From: Parvularcula sp039818345
GTDB lineage: Bacteria; Pseudomonadota; Alphaproteobacteria; Caulobacterales; Parvularculaceae
Direction of reading: 5' to 3'
Length of the DNA stretch: 64,000 nt
NCBI GenBank assembly: GCA_039818345.1
Contig: JBCBUC010000011.1
Location: 39,027-103,026, forward strand
The notes beneath the pieces are model-generated. The model saw only the letters and a program-made list of their open reading frames with translations, was not told where the DNA came from and did no database searches. Below, piece by piece: positions 25,424 through 34,291 of this stretch. A program made the position numbers and the translations under genes. Position 1 is the first letter of the stretch; the number at the start of each line of letters is the position of its first letter.

Positions 25424-27118
25424 TCAGCCAGCCTGTTGTTCTGAGACGCTGACAAGCGTTTGCTCCTCGCCTGGTGTCACGGGCGCATCCTCTTTTTTTC
25501 CATTGGTCAAAAGAGCGGCCTTAGCCAAAACAACGGGCACGGACCAATATCCAGGAACAGCGATGTAACGCGGCTCCCACACGGGATCAAATTTCTGCTT
25601 GAAGCGCCTCAGTCCTTGGAAGTTGTAGATCCGCTCTCCCCGCTCAAAAATCAGTCGGCCAATACGGGCAAAGAGAGGCGCGTATTCTGCCTCCACAAGG
25701 CCCGAAAGCGGCGCCATGGCAAGATCGAATTGGCGATAGCCTTCACTCTGTGCCCAGAGGATGAGCTCGACCAGCAAGAAATCCATCGTGTTGGTGACTT
25801 GGTTTTCCGGGTCATATCGCATGAGATCGATGCCCGCCCAGGACTGATCAGGGGTGACGAACAACGTGCCGAATGCCAAAGGCCGCCCGTCAATCTCGAC
25901 AATCCCGATCGGACAATTGACAAGAAAGGACGGGTCAAAGCGCCCGAGCGAGAAGGATTTTTCTCGTCCACCATTGGCCGCAAGCCACGCTCTCGAGGTT
26001 GGCTCTAAGCTTTCCAAAAGCGCATCATCATGCGGCGGCAGCGCCATGCGAAAGGTTGCCCCGGCCCGTTCAGCAAGCTTCCGCCGCCCACGGCGTATCA
26101 CCTCACGCTTCCGGCCTGAGAGGCTAAAACTGGGAAGATCGAGAATCGCGTTCTCGCCAATCTTTTCCACCTTAAACCCAAGGTCCAAAAGATCAGGCAA
26201 AAGATCAGGAGGCGCTGCATATATGGCAGGGCGCGCTGCATCAGCCTCGGCCTCTTTCCGGAACGCCTCGAGCACCTGTTTCCAATACGCCTTTGGGCCA
26301 ATCGGCGCACCCATCGCAATCCGGGCACCGCCTATTTCTGCAAAAGCGACAGCGGCTTTTTGATCCTTATCAAAACAAAAACTCTTATCGCCAGAAAGAG
26401 CAAGGAGATTGTCCGGGCGCGGCGCGTCAGATGCTGCCAAAAGGCCCCGCACGCGTTCAATGTCTTCTGTGCCAGGCAGCTGCAGTTGTGCCCGCGCGGG
26501 GCTCGCGACAAGAAGGAAAAACCCAAAAAACGCTAGCATAAAAAGCGCAAACGCCACCGGACGGCCCGCAACACCCAAGACAGGATCGAGCACGAGGTCG
26601 ATAAAGCTCGCTTCAACAAAGCCCTTCTGATGGCTCATCCAAAGAAGCGAAACAAAGCCCGCGACCGCCACCGACAAGAACGCCGCAAGAAACCAGGCGC
26701 GCGAGACTTTAATACTCAAGAGCGCTGAGCGCCTGTAGAATGCCTTCTTGGCACGGATGAGAAGGACGACTAGGCCGAGATACATGAATGCTTCGAGCGG
26801 GCGTGGCTTAAAGATCAGTGTTGCTACCAATCCATGGGCTGATGCCAAAAAAGCCAGGATCCAGGCCGTCCGTAAACGTCGCGCCAAACCCATCGACAAG
26901 ACCATCAGCGCAAGCCCGCCAAAGGTCAGGGTAAGCTCTGGCACTTCGGTCATCAGCGCTTGAACAAACGGCCGCTCAACGGCCGGTGAGCCGGGAAACG
27001 CAGCGGACACCAACGCCGCTGCTCCAATCAAAAAGGTGAGAAGACCCAAAAGGCGTGGCGCGTGATCAAAGATCATACTGCTGATCTTGCTGCGCTGGAC
27101 CTCGGCGTTCTCAGCCAT
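25424..27118 (-). CDS. MprF-like phosphatidylglycerol aminoacyltransferase (DUF2156)
   Basis: 564 residues. About six N-terminal membrane segments (residues 15-220) precede a C-terminal DUF2156/LPG-synthase domain with LSGDKSFCFDKDQKAAVAF, GRKREVIRRGRRKLAERAG, IGIVEIDGRPLAFGTLF, and FDLAMAPLSGL. The MprF C-terminal domain transfers lysine or alanine from tRNA to phosphatidylglycerol, altering surface charge. The membrane part is shorter than the 14-helix MprF flippase, so flipping is doubtful. The start overlaps the upstream hydrolase by eight bases. Confidence 0.85.
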   Translation of the reverse strand: MAENAEVQRSKISSMIFDHAPRLLGLLTFLIGAAALVSAAFPGSPAVERPFVQALMTEVPELTLTFGGLALMVLSMGLARRLRTAWILAFLASAHGLVATLIFKPRPLEAFMYLGLVVLLIRAKKAFYRRSALLSIKVSRAWFLAAFLSVAVAGFVSLLWMSHQKGFVEASFIDLVLDPVLGVAGRPVAFALFMLAFFGFFLLVASPARAQLQLPGTEDIERVRGLLAASDAPRPDNLLALSGDKSFCFDKDQKAAVAFAEIGGARIAMGAPIGPKAYWKQVLEAFRKEAEADAARPAIYAAPPDLLPDLLDLGFKVEKIGENAILDLPSFSLSGRKREVIRRGRRKLAERAGATFRMALPPHDDALLESLEPTSRAWLAANGGREKSFSLGRFDPSFLVNCPIGIVEIDGRPLAFGTLFVTPDQSWAGIDLMRYDPENQVTNTMDFLLVELILWAQSEGYRQFDLAMAPLSGLVEAEYAPLFARIGRLIFERGERIYNFQGLRRFKQKFDPVWEPRYIAVPGYWSVPVVLAKAALLTNGKKEDAPVTPGEEQTLVSVSEQQAG

Positions 27119-28073
27119 CGCTTGGTTCTCCGATTGGCATCATCGCGCGAATGTCATCCGCAATGAGTTTAGCATTCTGTCGGTTAAGAAGTGACGTATG
27201 GCTCTCGTCGGGCAGCACCGTGATCCGGCCAAAGCCTGTGCTCGCCTCTGCAGCTTTTGCCACCGAGCCGTTCGAACCGCCGCCTTCACTGTTGGTGAAG
27301 ACAGCGACGGGCAGGGTTTCTGCGCGGTCGCCTTGGGACCAGGATACATCATCGCTTGAGGTGAACGCGGCGACGAGTTCAGCCTTGGTGCTTTTGTGGT
27401 GACGCGCGATCGCCATGGAGCGCCGCTTATCGCGCCCCTGTTGCTTGGGCAGGTCAAGCTCATCGGGCAACAGGTAGGAAAGACCGCCCATCAGGCCCGA
27501 TCGCGCCATACCGATCGAGAGGTTCATGATCCGGTTGGCCCAGGGCGCGATTTGACGGATCCGTTCGGCGCGGAGGCTGCCTGGCCGGGCCGCATCAACA
27601 AACACCAAACCCTTTAGTTCATCAGGGTAAAGATTGGCATAACCATGAAGCCTAAGCCCCGCCATCGAATGGCCGACCAACACAAACGCGCCTTCCTCTC
27701 CTAAGGCGGTCCGTAAACGGCGCATATCTTCAATATGCCAGTCAGGTGTCGGCGCCACGCCCTTCGGAACAGGATCGCTCCACCCCATCCCGGCCCGGTC
27801 ATAAAGGCACACGCGGTAATCCGCTTTGAGCTCTTCTTTCACCCACCAGCCATCCGTGTAGATCCCAAAGGCACCAGCGTCATAAAGCACGAAAGGCGCC
27901 CCAACGGGGCCTTCACAGACAACATGCAAGCGGCGACCGTTCTCGACCTCCACCATCTCATAGGGGGGCTTCGATCCCAGCCGGAACAAGGCCGACATCC
28001 ATCCTATCACCATCGTGCCGAGAACAAGCGCCAGGACAACAAAGCCGATGCCTCGCAGAAGGGTGAACAGCAT
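27111..28073 (-). CDS. alpha/beta hydrolase, membrane-anchored
   Basis: 320 residues from ATG 28073. The first 30 residues (LLRGIGFVVLALVLGTMVIGWM) form a membrane anchor. The core has LYDAGAFGIYTDGWW, YDRAGMGWSDP, the nucleophile LVGHSMAGLRLHGYAN and a C-terminal PDESHTSLL. It is translationally coupled to the MprF-like gene, as lysyl-PG hydrolases can be in other bacteria (AcvB/VirJ type), although this protein is not of that family. A role in aminoacyl-lipid turnover is inference. Confidence 0.85.
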   Translation of the reverse strand: MLFTLLRGIGFVVLALVLGTMVIGWMSALFRLGSKPPYEMVEVENGRRLHVVCEGPVGAPFVLYDAGAFGIYTDGWWVKEELKADYRVCLYDRAGMGWSDPVPKGVAPTPDWHIEDMRRLRTALGEEGAFVLVGHSMAGLRLHGYANLYPDELKGLVFVDAARPGSLRAERIRQIAPWANRIMNLSIGMARSGLMGGLSYLLPDELDLPKQQGRDKRRSMAIARHHKSTKAELVAAFTSSDDVSWSQGDRAETLPVAVFTNSEGGGSNGSVAKAAEASTGFGRITVLPDESHTSLLNRQNAKLIADDIRAMMPIGEPSDG

Positions 28074-28219
28074 TACCGCGCTCCACAGAAAATTGGCGCT
28101 CGTGATCAACAACCGCGCCTTTGCCCAATCGGGGGCAAGGTGGGCGCGCTGGGCGCAGGCATCAAGGTTTGCTGGTTCATTTCTGCGGCATTGGTCAATT
28201 CGGCTAACCGGCTTGACCG

Positions 28220-28271
28220 ATGCATTTCTTTCGCATATGAAATAATTAGTTCACATGCGAAAGAAATGCAT
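28220..28271. promoter_or_regulatory. 17-bp perfect inverted repeat at the MarR gene start
   Basis: ATGCATTTCTTTCGCAT (28220-28236) and ATGCGAAAGAAATGCAT (28255-28271) are exact inverse complements with an 18-base spacer. The right arm spans the first possible ATG (28255) and touches the second (28270). It is long for an operator half-site pair; as RNA it would form a 17-bp hairpin across the first start codon. It lies between two divergent genes, so it may control both. Confidence 0.7.
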
Positions 28272-28740
28272 GCGCCAACCCCGCGTCTTTCATCTCCTGC
28301 AAAAGGCCCACACGGCGCTGTTTCGGGCGGCTGACCATGCGCTGAAAGCGCATCTAGGGCTGTCGACGTCGCAACAGGCCGTGCTCTTTTCGCTATCGAA
28401 CAATGATGGCGCACCGATCTCTCAAATCGCCGATCAGTTGCACATGGGATACTCAAGCCTGACCGGCCTCGTGGACAGGATGGAGGGGCGAGGTCTGGTG
28501 AAGCGGCAACAAAACCAAGCCGACGCGCGCAGCGTCCATGTCTTCATCGAAGACAAAGGCCGCGCGATCGTGAAGGCGGCAACGCCCTTCACCAAAGGCG
28601 TCAACGCCGACCTGCTCGAACCCTTTTCCCCCGAAGAACAAGCGACCATCGAGAAGTTTTTGGATCACGTGGCGACGAGCGCGACCGAGATCGTCGACCA
28701 CCACGCCCGTAACGCCAGCCAAGAAAGGCATTCAGCATGA
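28255..28740 (+). CDS. MarR-family transcriptional regulator
   Basis: 161 residues from ATG 28255, or 156 from ATG 28270; the second would leave almost all of the long palindrome upstream. The winged helix-turn-helix is LSTSQQAVLFSLSNNDGAPISQIADQLHMGYSSLTGLVDRMEGRGLVKRQQNQADARSVHV in outline, with DxRxxxV wing residues. The stop overlaps the enoyl-CoA hydratase ATG (ATGA), so it probably controls that gene and itself, perhaps in response to an acyl-CoA or aromatic compound (inference). Confidence 0.92.
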   Translation: MRKKCMRQPRVFHLLQKAHTALFRAADHALKAHLGLSTSQQAVLFSLSNNDGAPISQIADQLHMGYSSLTGLVDRMEGRGLVKRQQNQADARSVHVFIEDKGRAIVKAATPFTKGVNADLLEPFSPEEQATIEKFLDHVATSATEIVDHHARNASQERHSA

Positions 28741-29495
28741 CCCATGGAATCGATATCACCACCGAGAATAAAATCACCACACTGACGCTCAACCGGCCTG
28801 ACAAGAAGAACGCCATCAACCAGGCGATGTATGGCGCCATGGCCGACGCGCTCGAGGCCTATGGCGAGGACGATGGGGTTCGCGCCTTTGTCTTCACCGG
28901 CACGGGCGACATGTTCACCTCAGGCAATGATCTTCAGGACTTCGCCACCGGCGGCACAGAGCACGACACCCCGCCCGTGTTCCGTTTCCTGATGGCGATC
29001 GCGCAATGCCCCAAACCCCTGATCGCGGCGGTCAATGGCCCCGCCATCGGCGTGGGGCTGACCATGCTGCTCCATTGCGACCTTGTTTACGCAGCGAAAG
29101 CCGCCACCTTTGGCGCGCCGTTCGTCAAGCTCGGCCTCGTGCCCGAAGCGGCATCCTCGCTTCTTTTGCCCGAGGTCATCGGCATGGCGATGGCAAACGA
29201 CGTTCTCCTTGCCGGCAGGACGCTGACCGCATCGGAAGCGAATGAGCACGGCCTTGTGGCGCGGGTTTTTGCCGAAGCTGACCTTGACCAAGAGGTCCGG
29301 CGGATCGCGGAACACATCGCTGCATTGGCCCCGACGGCCCTCAAGCTCTCAAAATCATTGATCCGGAATCGCCAACAGCAGGTGACCGATCACATGATCA
29401 CCGAAGCCAAACTCTTCAACCAACAGCTTCAATCCCCGGATTTTGCTGAAAGCGTCGCCGCGATGATGCAAAAGCGTGTGCCCGTTTACAGCTAG
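28737..29495 (+). CDS. enoyl-CoA hydratase/isomerase family protein
   Basis: 252 residues of the crotonase fold. NRPDKKNAINQAMYGAMADAL is at the N-terminus; the oxyanion loop SGNDLQDFATGG and the second loop AVNGPAIGVGLTMLLHCDLVYA are intact; FGAPFVKLGLVPEAASSLLLP includes the Glu-type catalytic position of hydratases. The C-terminus has ALKLSKSLIR. It is coupled to the MarR gene upstream. Exact reaction (hydratase or isomerase) is uncertain. Confidence 0.9.
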   Translation: MTHGIDITTENKITTLTLNRPDKKNAINQAMYGAMADALEAYGEDDGVRAFVFTGTGDMFTSGNDLQDFATGGTEHDTPPVFRFLMAIAQCPKPLIAAVNGPAIGVGLTMLLHCDLVYAAKAATFGAPFVKLGLVPEAASSLLLPEVIGMAMANDVLLAGRTLTASEANEHGLVARVFAEADLDQEVRRIAEHIAALAPTALKLSKSLIRNRQQQVTDHMITEAKLFNQQLQSPDFAESVAAMMQKRVPVYS

Positions 29496-29509
29496 TCCAA
29501 TGGTGCGGC

Positions 29510-30355
29510 CTAACCGTGGTTGGTCCGATAAGGATCAGCCGCGAAAACGCCGATCAATTTGAAGTCGGCGGAGAAATAACCAAGCTCATCAAGCGCGCGG
29601 CGGACAGCCGGGTCATCCGGATGCCCCTCAATTTCCGCCTGGAACCGGGTCGCTTGGAAGCTTGCATCTTCCTGATAGCTCTCAAGCTTGGTCATGTTGA
29701 CGCCATTGGTCGCAAAACCGCCCAGCGCCTTATAGAGCGCCGATGGAATGTTGCGGACACGGAAGATAAAACTCGTCAGCATAACGCCCTCGTCCCGGTC
29801 GGGAAAAGGCGCGCCATCGGGCACGATCCGCAAGAAACGGGTCACATTGCGGTCAGCGTCTTGGCAGTCCGGCTCAACGATGGCGAGGCCGTAATGCTCA
29901 GCGGCTCGAATGGGCGCGATGACCGCGACATCGGGCGCTGGATTGTCGCGCAGGGCGCGCGCTGCGCCCGCCGTATCGCCCGCTGCCTCAGGCAAGAGCC
30001 CTCGCCGCGCAATCATCCGGCGACACTGCGACAGCGCCATCGGGTGACTACGGACGACCTTCAGCGCACCCGGGTCTGCGCCAGGAACCGCCATCAGCTG
30101 CATCTTCACAGGAAGAAAATGTTCAGCGACCACAGACACCCCGCGGTCGGGTAACAGCCGGTAGACATCATCCACACGGCCCGCGAGGGAATTCTCCACA
30201 GGGACCATCCCCGCATCGCACGTGCCCGACGTCACCGCATGAAAGACCGCCTCAAAGGTCGGCATCGGCTGCGTTTCAAACATAGGAGCGAAGGTCGCGC
30301 AGCACAGATCAGAAAAAGCCCCAGGCTCTCCTTGGAACGCGATCTTCATAGTCAT
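29510..30355 (-). CDS. pheA: prephenate dehydratase
   Basis: 281 residues from ATG 30355; ATG 30349 would remove two. Residues of about 3-180 are the dehydratase domain: IAFQGEPGAFSD, PVENSLAGRVDDVY, and NVTRFLRI with the catalytic Thr-Arg-Phe. An ACT regulatory domain follows (TSFIFRVRNIPSALYKALGGFATNGVNMTKLESYQ). It lacks the chorismate mutase domain of the E. coli fusion. The ESRP effector motif reads ESYQ, usual in Alphaproteobacteria as far as I recall. It is divergent from cycM. Confidence 0.95.
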   Translation of the reverse strand: MTMKIAFQGEPGAFSDLCCATFAPMFETQPMPTFEAVFHAVTSGTCDAGMVPVENSLAGRVDDVYRLLPDRGVSVVAEHFLPVKMQLMAVPGADPGALKVVRSHPMALSQCRRMIARRGLLPEAAGDTAGAARALRDNPAPDVAVIAPIRAAEHYGLAIVEPDCQDADRNVTRFLRIVPDGAPFPDRDEGVMLTSFIFRVRNIPSALYKALGGFATNGVNMTKLESYQEDASFQATRFQAEIEGHPDDPAVRRALDELGYFSADFKLIGVFAADPYRTNHG

Positions 30356-30480
30356 GCTGTACTCTCCACAGGGCCGTGCCAAAGCGCGCGTTGCGGCGGA
30401 GAGGAACCCCCGCTATGGCCTCGGCGATCCCAGCGCCAGAGCACAAATTGGCGCCACACAAAAGAGTTCTAGGACTGGCC

Positions 30481-31113
30481 ATGAAAGACCCCCTCTTCAC
30501 CAACAAGCTCGCTGGCGCCGTTCTCGTCACGCTCCTTATGTTCGTTGGACTGCCTGTCATCTTCAACACGATCCAAACCCTCGCGGGCGGCCACCACGGC
30601 GATCATCATGGGTCCGAAGATAATCCCTTCGCTCTGGCGTATGTTCCTTACTCCAACCTGCAGGTCGCTGGCGGCCCGCAGGAAGAGGTGGTCAAGGTGT
30701 CGCTCGGTTGTCTGATGGCCGAGGCAAGTGCCGAACGCGGCGCCCGCGGCGCGCTTGTCTGCACATCCTGCCACAGCCTCGAACAAGGCGGCGGAAATGG
30801 CACGGGCCCTGCGCTTTGGGGCATTATGGGTCGGCAAGTCGCAAGCGTGGGCGGCTTTGGCTACACCTCAGCGCTTCAAGGTCTCGGCGGTGACTGGGAT
30901 TTTGAAAAGATGGATGCCTATCTGGCGAACAGCCAGGCTTTCGTTCCTGGAACGCAAATGGTCCAGAAGATCTCTAAAGAGGGCAAACGGGCCGATATTC
31001 TCGCTTATCTTGCAAGCCTAACGGACGGCGAAGCGCTCGCTTTCCCCGAATGCATTCCGCCAGCCGTTGAAGAAGAAGAGGTTGCGGCCGCCGAACAGGC
31101 CGAAACACTCTAA
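30481..31113 (+). CDS. cycM: membrane-anchored c-type cytochrome (CycM/c552-like)
   Basis: 210 residues from ATG 30481. A single N-terminal anchor (LAGAVLVTLLMFVGLPVIFN) is followed by a His-rich linker (GGHHGDHHGS) and one haem-binding CTSCH near residue 97 within a class I cytochrome c domain; the axial Met is probably in FVPGTQMV. CycM-type cytochromes carry electrons from the bc1 complex to cytochrome oxidase at the periplasmic face. The cycM-pheA pairing is conserved in many Alphaproteobacteria. An acidic tail ends the protein. Confidence 0.9.
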   Translation: MKDPLFTNKLAGAVLVTLLMFVGLPVIFNTIQTLAGGHHGDHHGSEDNPFALAYVPYSNLQVAGGPQEEVVKVSLGCLMAEASAERGARGALVCTSCHSLEQGGGNGTGPALWGIMGRQVASVGGFGYTSALQGLGGDWDFEKMDAYLANSQAFVPGTQMVQKISKEGKRADILAYLASLTDGEALAFPECIPPAVEEEEVAAAEQAETL

Positions 31114-31120
31114 TTCATCG

Positions 31121-31471
31121 TCAGTAGAACCCGGCCAGCTCAGCACTGCGTTCGCCTGCCTCAACCGCGGCAGCGAACCGGTCCACAAATTCTGACCCAT
31201 CGGTTGTTTTCTGCACCAAGACGATCCTTTTGTCCGCTGGGTCGCGCGCTCGGCGCACCAGCCCATGGATCGATAAGGCATCAAGCGCCCGACTGATCGC
31301 CGGTTTCGGCACCTCGAGGTCTTCACTAAGCCGGCGTACCGTATGGGGGCCTGGCGTCAGGTAGACCGTGAGGAGAAGCGCCCATTGGCGCATCGACAGG
31401 TCCGGCTGGTCGTCACGGACCAGCTCCACCATCACATCACGCCAAGGTGTCAGGGTCTCTGAGAGGCTCAC
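31121..31471 (-). CDS. small MarR-type winged-helix regulator
   Basis: 116 residues from a GTG. MRQWALLLTVYLTPGPHTVRRLSEDLEVPKPAISRALDALSIHGLVRRARDPADKRIV is the winged helix; the long N- and C-terminal dimer helices of MarR are short. It is convergent with cycM. A 16-bp palindrome (31488-31503) lies just upstream and is a plausible autoregulatory site. Confidence 0.85.
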   Translation of the reverse strand: MSLSETLTPWRDVMVELVRDDQPDLSMRQWALLLTVYLTPGPHTVRRLSEDLEVPKPAISRALDALSIHGLVRRARDPADKRIVLVQKTTDGSEFVDRFAAAVEAGERSAELAGFY

Positions 31472-31487
31472 GAATCAGGGCTCCTTC

Positions 31488-31503
31488 CGATATTTCGCTA
31501 TCG
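31488..31503. promoter_or_regulatory. palindrome upstream of the small MarR gene
   Basis: CGATA-TTTCGC-TATCG is an inverted repeat 17 bases upstream of the GTG start. Flanking TTC and AA extend it imperfectly. Candidate operator. Confidence 0.45.
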
Positions 31504-31566
31504 AAACAGCCCATGCTGTACAAGCCTTGACTTATCCCCCGAACGCTTGACCGCTTTTGCTGCTGC

Positions 31567-32382
31567 TTAGCCGCGGAGGAGGTCGTTGATCGCTGTTTTC
31601 GACCGCGTTCCTGCATCCACCGTCTTCACAATGACTGCACACGCAAGGCTTGGCCCGCCCTTAGGGTCTGGTAGGGCGCCGGGCACGACCACGGAGAAAG
31701 GCGGGATCCGTCCATAGCTGATCTCGCCAGATGCACGATCCACAATCTTGGTCGATTGGGTGATGAACACGCCCATCGCCACCACTGATCCCTCACCAAC
31801 GATCACGCCTTCAACGATCTCTGACCGCGCGCCGATAAAGCAATGGTCTTCAATGATCGTCGGTTCAGCTTGCAGCGGCTCCAGCACACCGCCAATGCCA
31901 GTGCCCGCGGAGATATGGCAGTCGGCGCCGATCTGCGCGCAGGAGCCGATCGAAGCCCACGTATCAACCATCGTGCGCTCCCCCACATAGGCGCCAATAT
32001 TGACAAAAGACGGCATCAACACAGCGCCCGGCGCCACAAAGGACCCACGGCGCACCGTGGCCGGCGGGACCGCCCGAAATTTGGCGTTGATGAAGTCATC
32101 CTCCGTCCAGCCATCAAATTTCGACGGCACCTTGTCGAACCAAGTTGCCATGCCCGGACCACCGGGGATCGGTGCATTGGGGTTGAGGCGGAAGGACAAC
32201 AAAACCGCCTTTTTCAGCCACTGATGCACCTCCCAATCGCCGCCATCGGTTTTCGAGGCGACGCGGTAGGTGCCGTTATCGAGGCCATCAAGAGCGTGCG
32301 CCACGGCCGCCCGGACGTCATCGCCCTCGCTTCCGTCACCATAGGCGGCCTCGATCGTCGCGCGGACATCGCTCTCTTGCAT
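31567..32382 (-). CDS. dapD: 2,3,4,5-tetrahydropyridine-2,6-dicarboxylate N-succinyltransferase
   Basis: 271 residues, typical of the DapD family. An N-terminal alpha-helical domain is followed by a left-handed beta helix of hexapeptide turns (GAVLMPSFVNIGAYVGERTMVDTWASIGSCAQIGADCHIS and onward, residues about 105-210), and a C-terminal domain with GALPDPKGGPSLACAVIVK. It succinylates tetrahydrodipicolinate in the succinylase branch of lysine and diaminopimelate synthesis in the cytoplasm. Confidence 0.97.
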   Translation of the reverse strand: MQESDVRATIEAAYGDGSEGDDVRAAVAHALDGLDNGTYRVASKTDGGDWEVHQWLKKAVLLSFRLNPNAPIPGGPGMATWFDKVPSKFDGWTEDDFINAKFRAVPPATVRRGSFVAPGAVLMPSFVNIGAYVGERTMVDTWASIGSCAQIGADCHISAGTGIGGVLEPLQAEPTIIEDHCFIGARSEIVEGVIVGEGSVVAMGVFITQSTKIVDRASGEISYGRIPPFSVVVPGALPDPKGGPSLACAVIVKTVDAGTRSKTAINDLLRG

Positions 32383-32395
32383 AAGGGCTCCTTCG

Positions 32396-33103
32396 TCAGC
32401 CGGTGAGGCTGATCAGAAATTGGGTCAAATCGCCCGTGGTATGATGAATATGCTCTGCGCCTGCAAGCGCGGCACCTGGCCGCTTTTCTGGCGGCTCATG
32501 CTCGATCCAGTGGGCATCGCCGGTCACCAGGATCGTGGTCATGCCGCGGCGGTGCGGTTCTTCGAGGTTCACCGACATGTCCTCGAACATCGCCGCGGCC
32601 GATTCGTTGATCCCAAAATGGGCGCCCGATGCATCGTAGTTCTCCGCACGAGGCTTTGGTACCCAGCCGCTCATTTCGACATCGAACACATCATCGATGA
32701 CATCACCAAGCCCCATTTTCCCCAGCACGTTGGCCGCGTGGCGACAGCTGCCATTGGTATGCACGAATTTCCGCCCCGGCAGCGCCGCGATCGCGGCGCG
32801 CAGCCCAGGGTCGGGATCGAGGGGCGAAAGATCGATCTCGTGCACAAAATCCATAAACGCATGCGGATCAACGTCATGCTCTCGCATCAGCCCCGCAAGC
32901 GTTGTGCCGTGCAGGGCGTAAAGATCTTTCTGCACCCGCCGCGCGTCATCATGCTCAAGCCCCAAGAGCTCGCTGACATAGCTGGTCATGCGGAAATCGA
33001 TCTCTTGGAAGAGATTGCAACGGGCTGGGTAGAGGGTGTTATCGAGGTCAAACACCCAATCGCGTATATGGGCGAAATCCTGCGCCAGTCCGTTCGATGT
33101 CAC
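32396..33103 (-). CDS. HAD-family pyrimidine 5'-nucleotidase
   Basis: 235 residues from a GTG that overlaps the upstream stop (GTGA). The HAD motif I is VFDLDNTLYP (nucleophile Asp19, acid Asp21), motif II is FVHTNGSCRHA, and motif III/IV includes KPRAENYD and FEDMSVNLEEPHRRGMTTILV. The NTLYP pattern is typical of the SDT1-like pyrimidine nucleotidase group, which dephosphorylates UMP/CMP. It is 13 bases upstream of dapD on the same strand. Confidence 0.9.
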   Translation of the reverse strand: MTSNGLAQDFAHIRDWVFDLDNTLYPARCNLFQEIDFRMTSYVSELLGLEHDDARRVQKDLYALHGTTLAGLMREHDVDPHAFMDFVHEIDLSPLDPDPGLRAAIAALPGRKFVHTNGSCRHAANVLGKMGLGDVIDDVFDVEMSGWVPKPRAENYDASGAHFGINESAAAMFEDMSVNLEEPHRRGMTTILVTGDAHWIEHEPPEKRPGAALAGAEHIHHTTGDLTQFLISLTG

Positions 33104-34152
33104 TGGGCGACAGCTAGGTCTGGGTTGAATTGCTCGGGGGTGAATTCGAACGTCCAAGCGCTCTCGCCGCCCGTATCAATGCGGCGGAAGACGGCCGTAT
33201 CAAAGCCCTCTTCCTCACAAGCGATATCGCTCCGGGCATCGAACTGCACCGATGAGACGCAAAACGGTGTGTCGCCACCGGCGAGGGTCAGCTCCTGGTT
33301 CTCCGCCTGCATGATGCCAAAGACATAATAGGGCTCTTCGCCGAGCGCACCCCGGCGAACCTTGGCGCAAGCGCTGGTCTCAAGCCGCCACCATCCAGAC
33401 GAGCGGTAACCTTCTTGGTCATCCGTGGGCTGCGCAAAAGCTGCCCAAACCGGCAACATCGTCTCGTTACAGAAGAAAAAGCCCAGCTGCGCGTCGTCAT
33501 CATTGGCCTCAGCAATCAACGCATCGACCAAGGCAGCATCAATCACTGCGTCGGTACCAAGCCCCCGGTCACGCCGATATTGGCGAAGCGCGGTCTTCGT
33601 TGCCGCGCCAAACGCGCCGTCAATTGATCCGATATCAAAACCGACATCGTTGAGCAGTCGCTGGACACCCGCAATCTCAGCATCGCGAAGGGGGAAATTC
33701 CGTTCGTCGGTGAAATCAGTGATGAAATCCCCGCCGTCCTCCAACGTGACTTCCACCGGATAAAAATCGCGCTGTCGTTGCGGATCGTCCGAACACACAC
33801 CTTGGTCGCGCAAGGTGAAAAGGCTATCGTTCTGTACACAAAGAGGAGTTTCGCCCGACCACGTGCGCAAAGGCCCACGGTGACCGGGGATGGCTTCGGC
33901 GTAAACGAAATACCGGCCCGGCTCGATATCATCGCTAATCACGCGCTTGCACTGGCCCGGGCGCAAGCGCCACCAGCCGCGGGTCAAGAGCTCTTGCTCG
34001 TCAAAAAAGCCGAGCGCCGCTGACAGCGCATAGCTCGACTTGTTGCACAGGCTGTACTCAGCCGAGGCGCGAGGCGCTGCCGCGACACCGAAAACAGCAA
34101 TCAGGAAGGCCAAGATCGCTAAGCGTGGCCGGAAGGGAAGAGAATGCGTCAA
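33100..34152 (-). CDS. exported protein with two DUF1036 domains flanking a peptidoglycan-binding domain
   Basis: 350 residues. A signal peptide (LAILAFLIAVFGVAAAPRASA) precedes a DUF1036 domain at about residues 32-145 (YSLCNKSSYALSAALGF, GWWRLRPGQCKRV). A peptidoglycan_binding_1 unit follows at about 160-210 (VQRLLNDVGFDIGSIDGAFGAATKTALRQYRRDRGL). A second DUF1036 follows (GFFFCNETMLPVWAAFA, GWWRLETSACAKV). Likely periplasmic and cell-wall associated; activity unknown. Confidence 0.88.
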   Translation of the reverse strand: MTHSLPFRPRLAILAFLIAVFGVAAAPRASAEYSLCNKSSYALSAALGFFDEQELLTRGWWRLRPGQCKRVISDDIEPGRYFVYAEAIPGHRGPLRTWSGETPLCVQNDSLFTLRDQGVCSDDPQRQRDFYPVEVTLEDGGDFITDFTDERNFPLRDAEIAGVQRLLNDVGFDIGSIDGAFGAATKTALRQYRRDRGLGTDAVIDAALVDALIAEANDDDAQLGFFFCNETMLPVWAAFAQPTDDQEGYRSSGWWRLETSACAKVRRGALGEEPYYVFGIMQAENQELTLAGGDTPFCVSSVQFDARSDIACEEEGFDTAVFRRIDTGGESAWTFEFTPEQFNPDLAVAQ

Positions 34153-34291
34153 GGCAGGCCCGTTAACGTTGATCGACGGTCACCGTCTTGTCGTCCATTC
34201 GCCCGCCAGGATCAAGCGCTGCGACGCGATCACAGCCAAAGCTTCACCAAGTGAGGTTGGCGAACCGGGCACCCGCGCCTAGGTCATCGCC

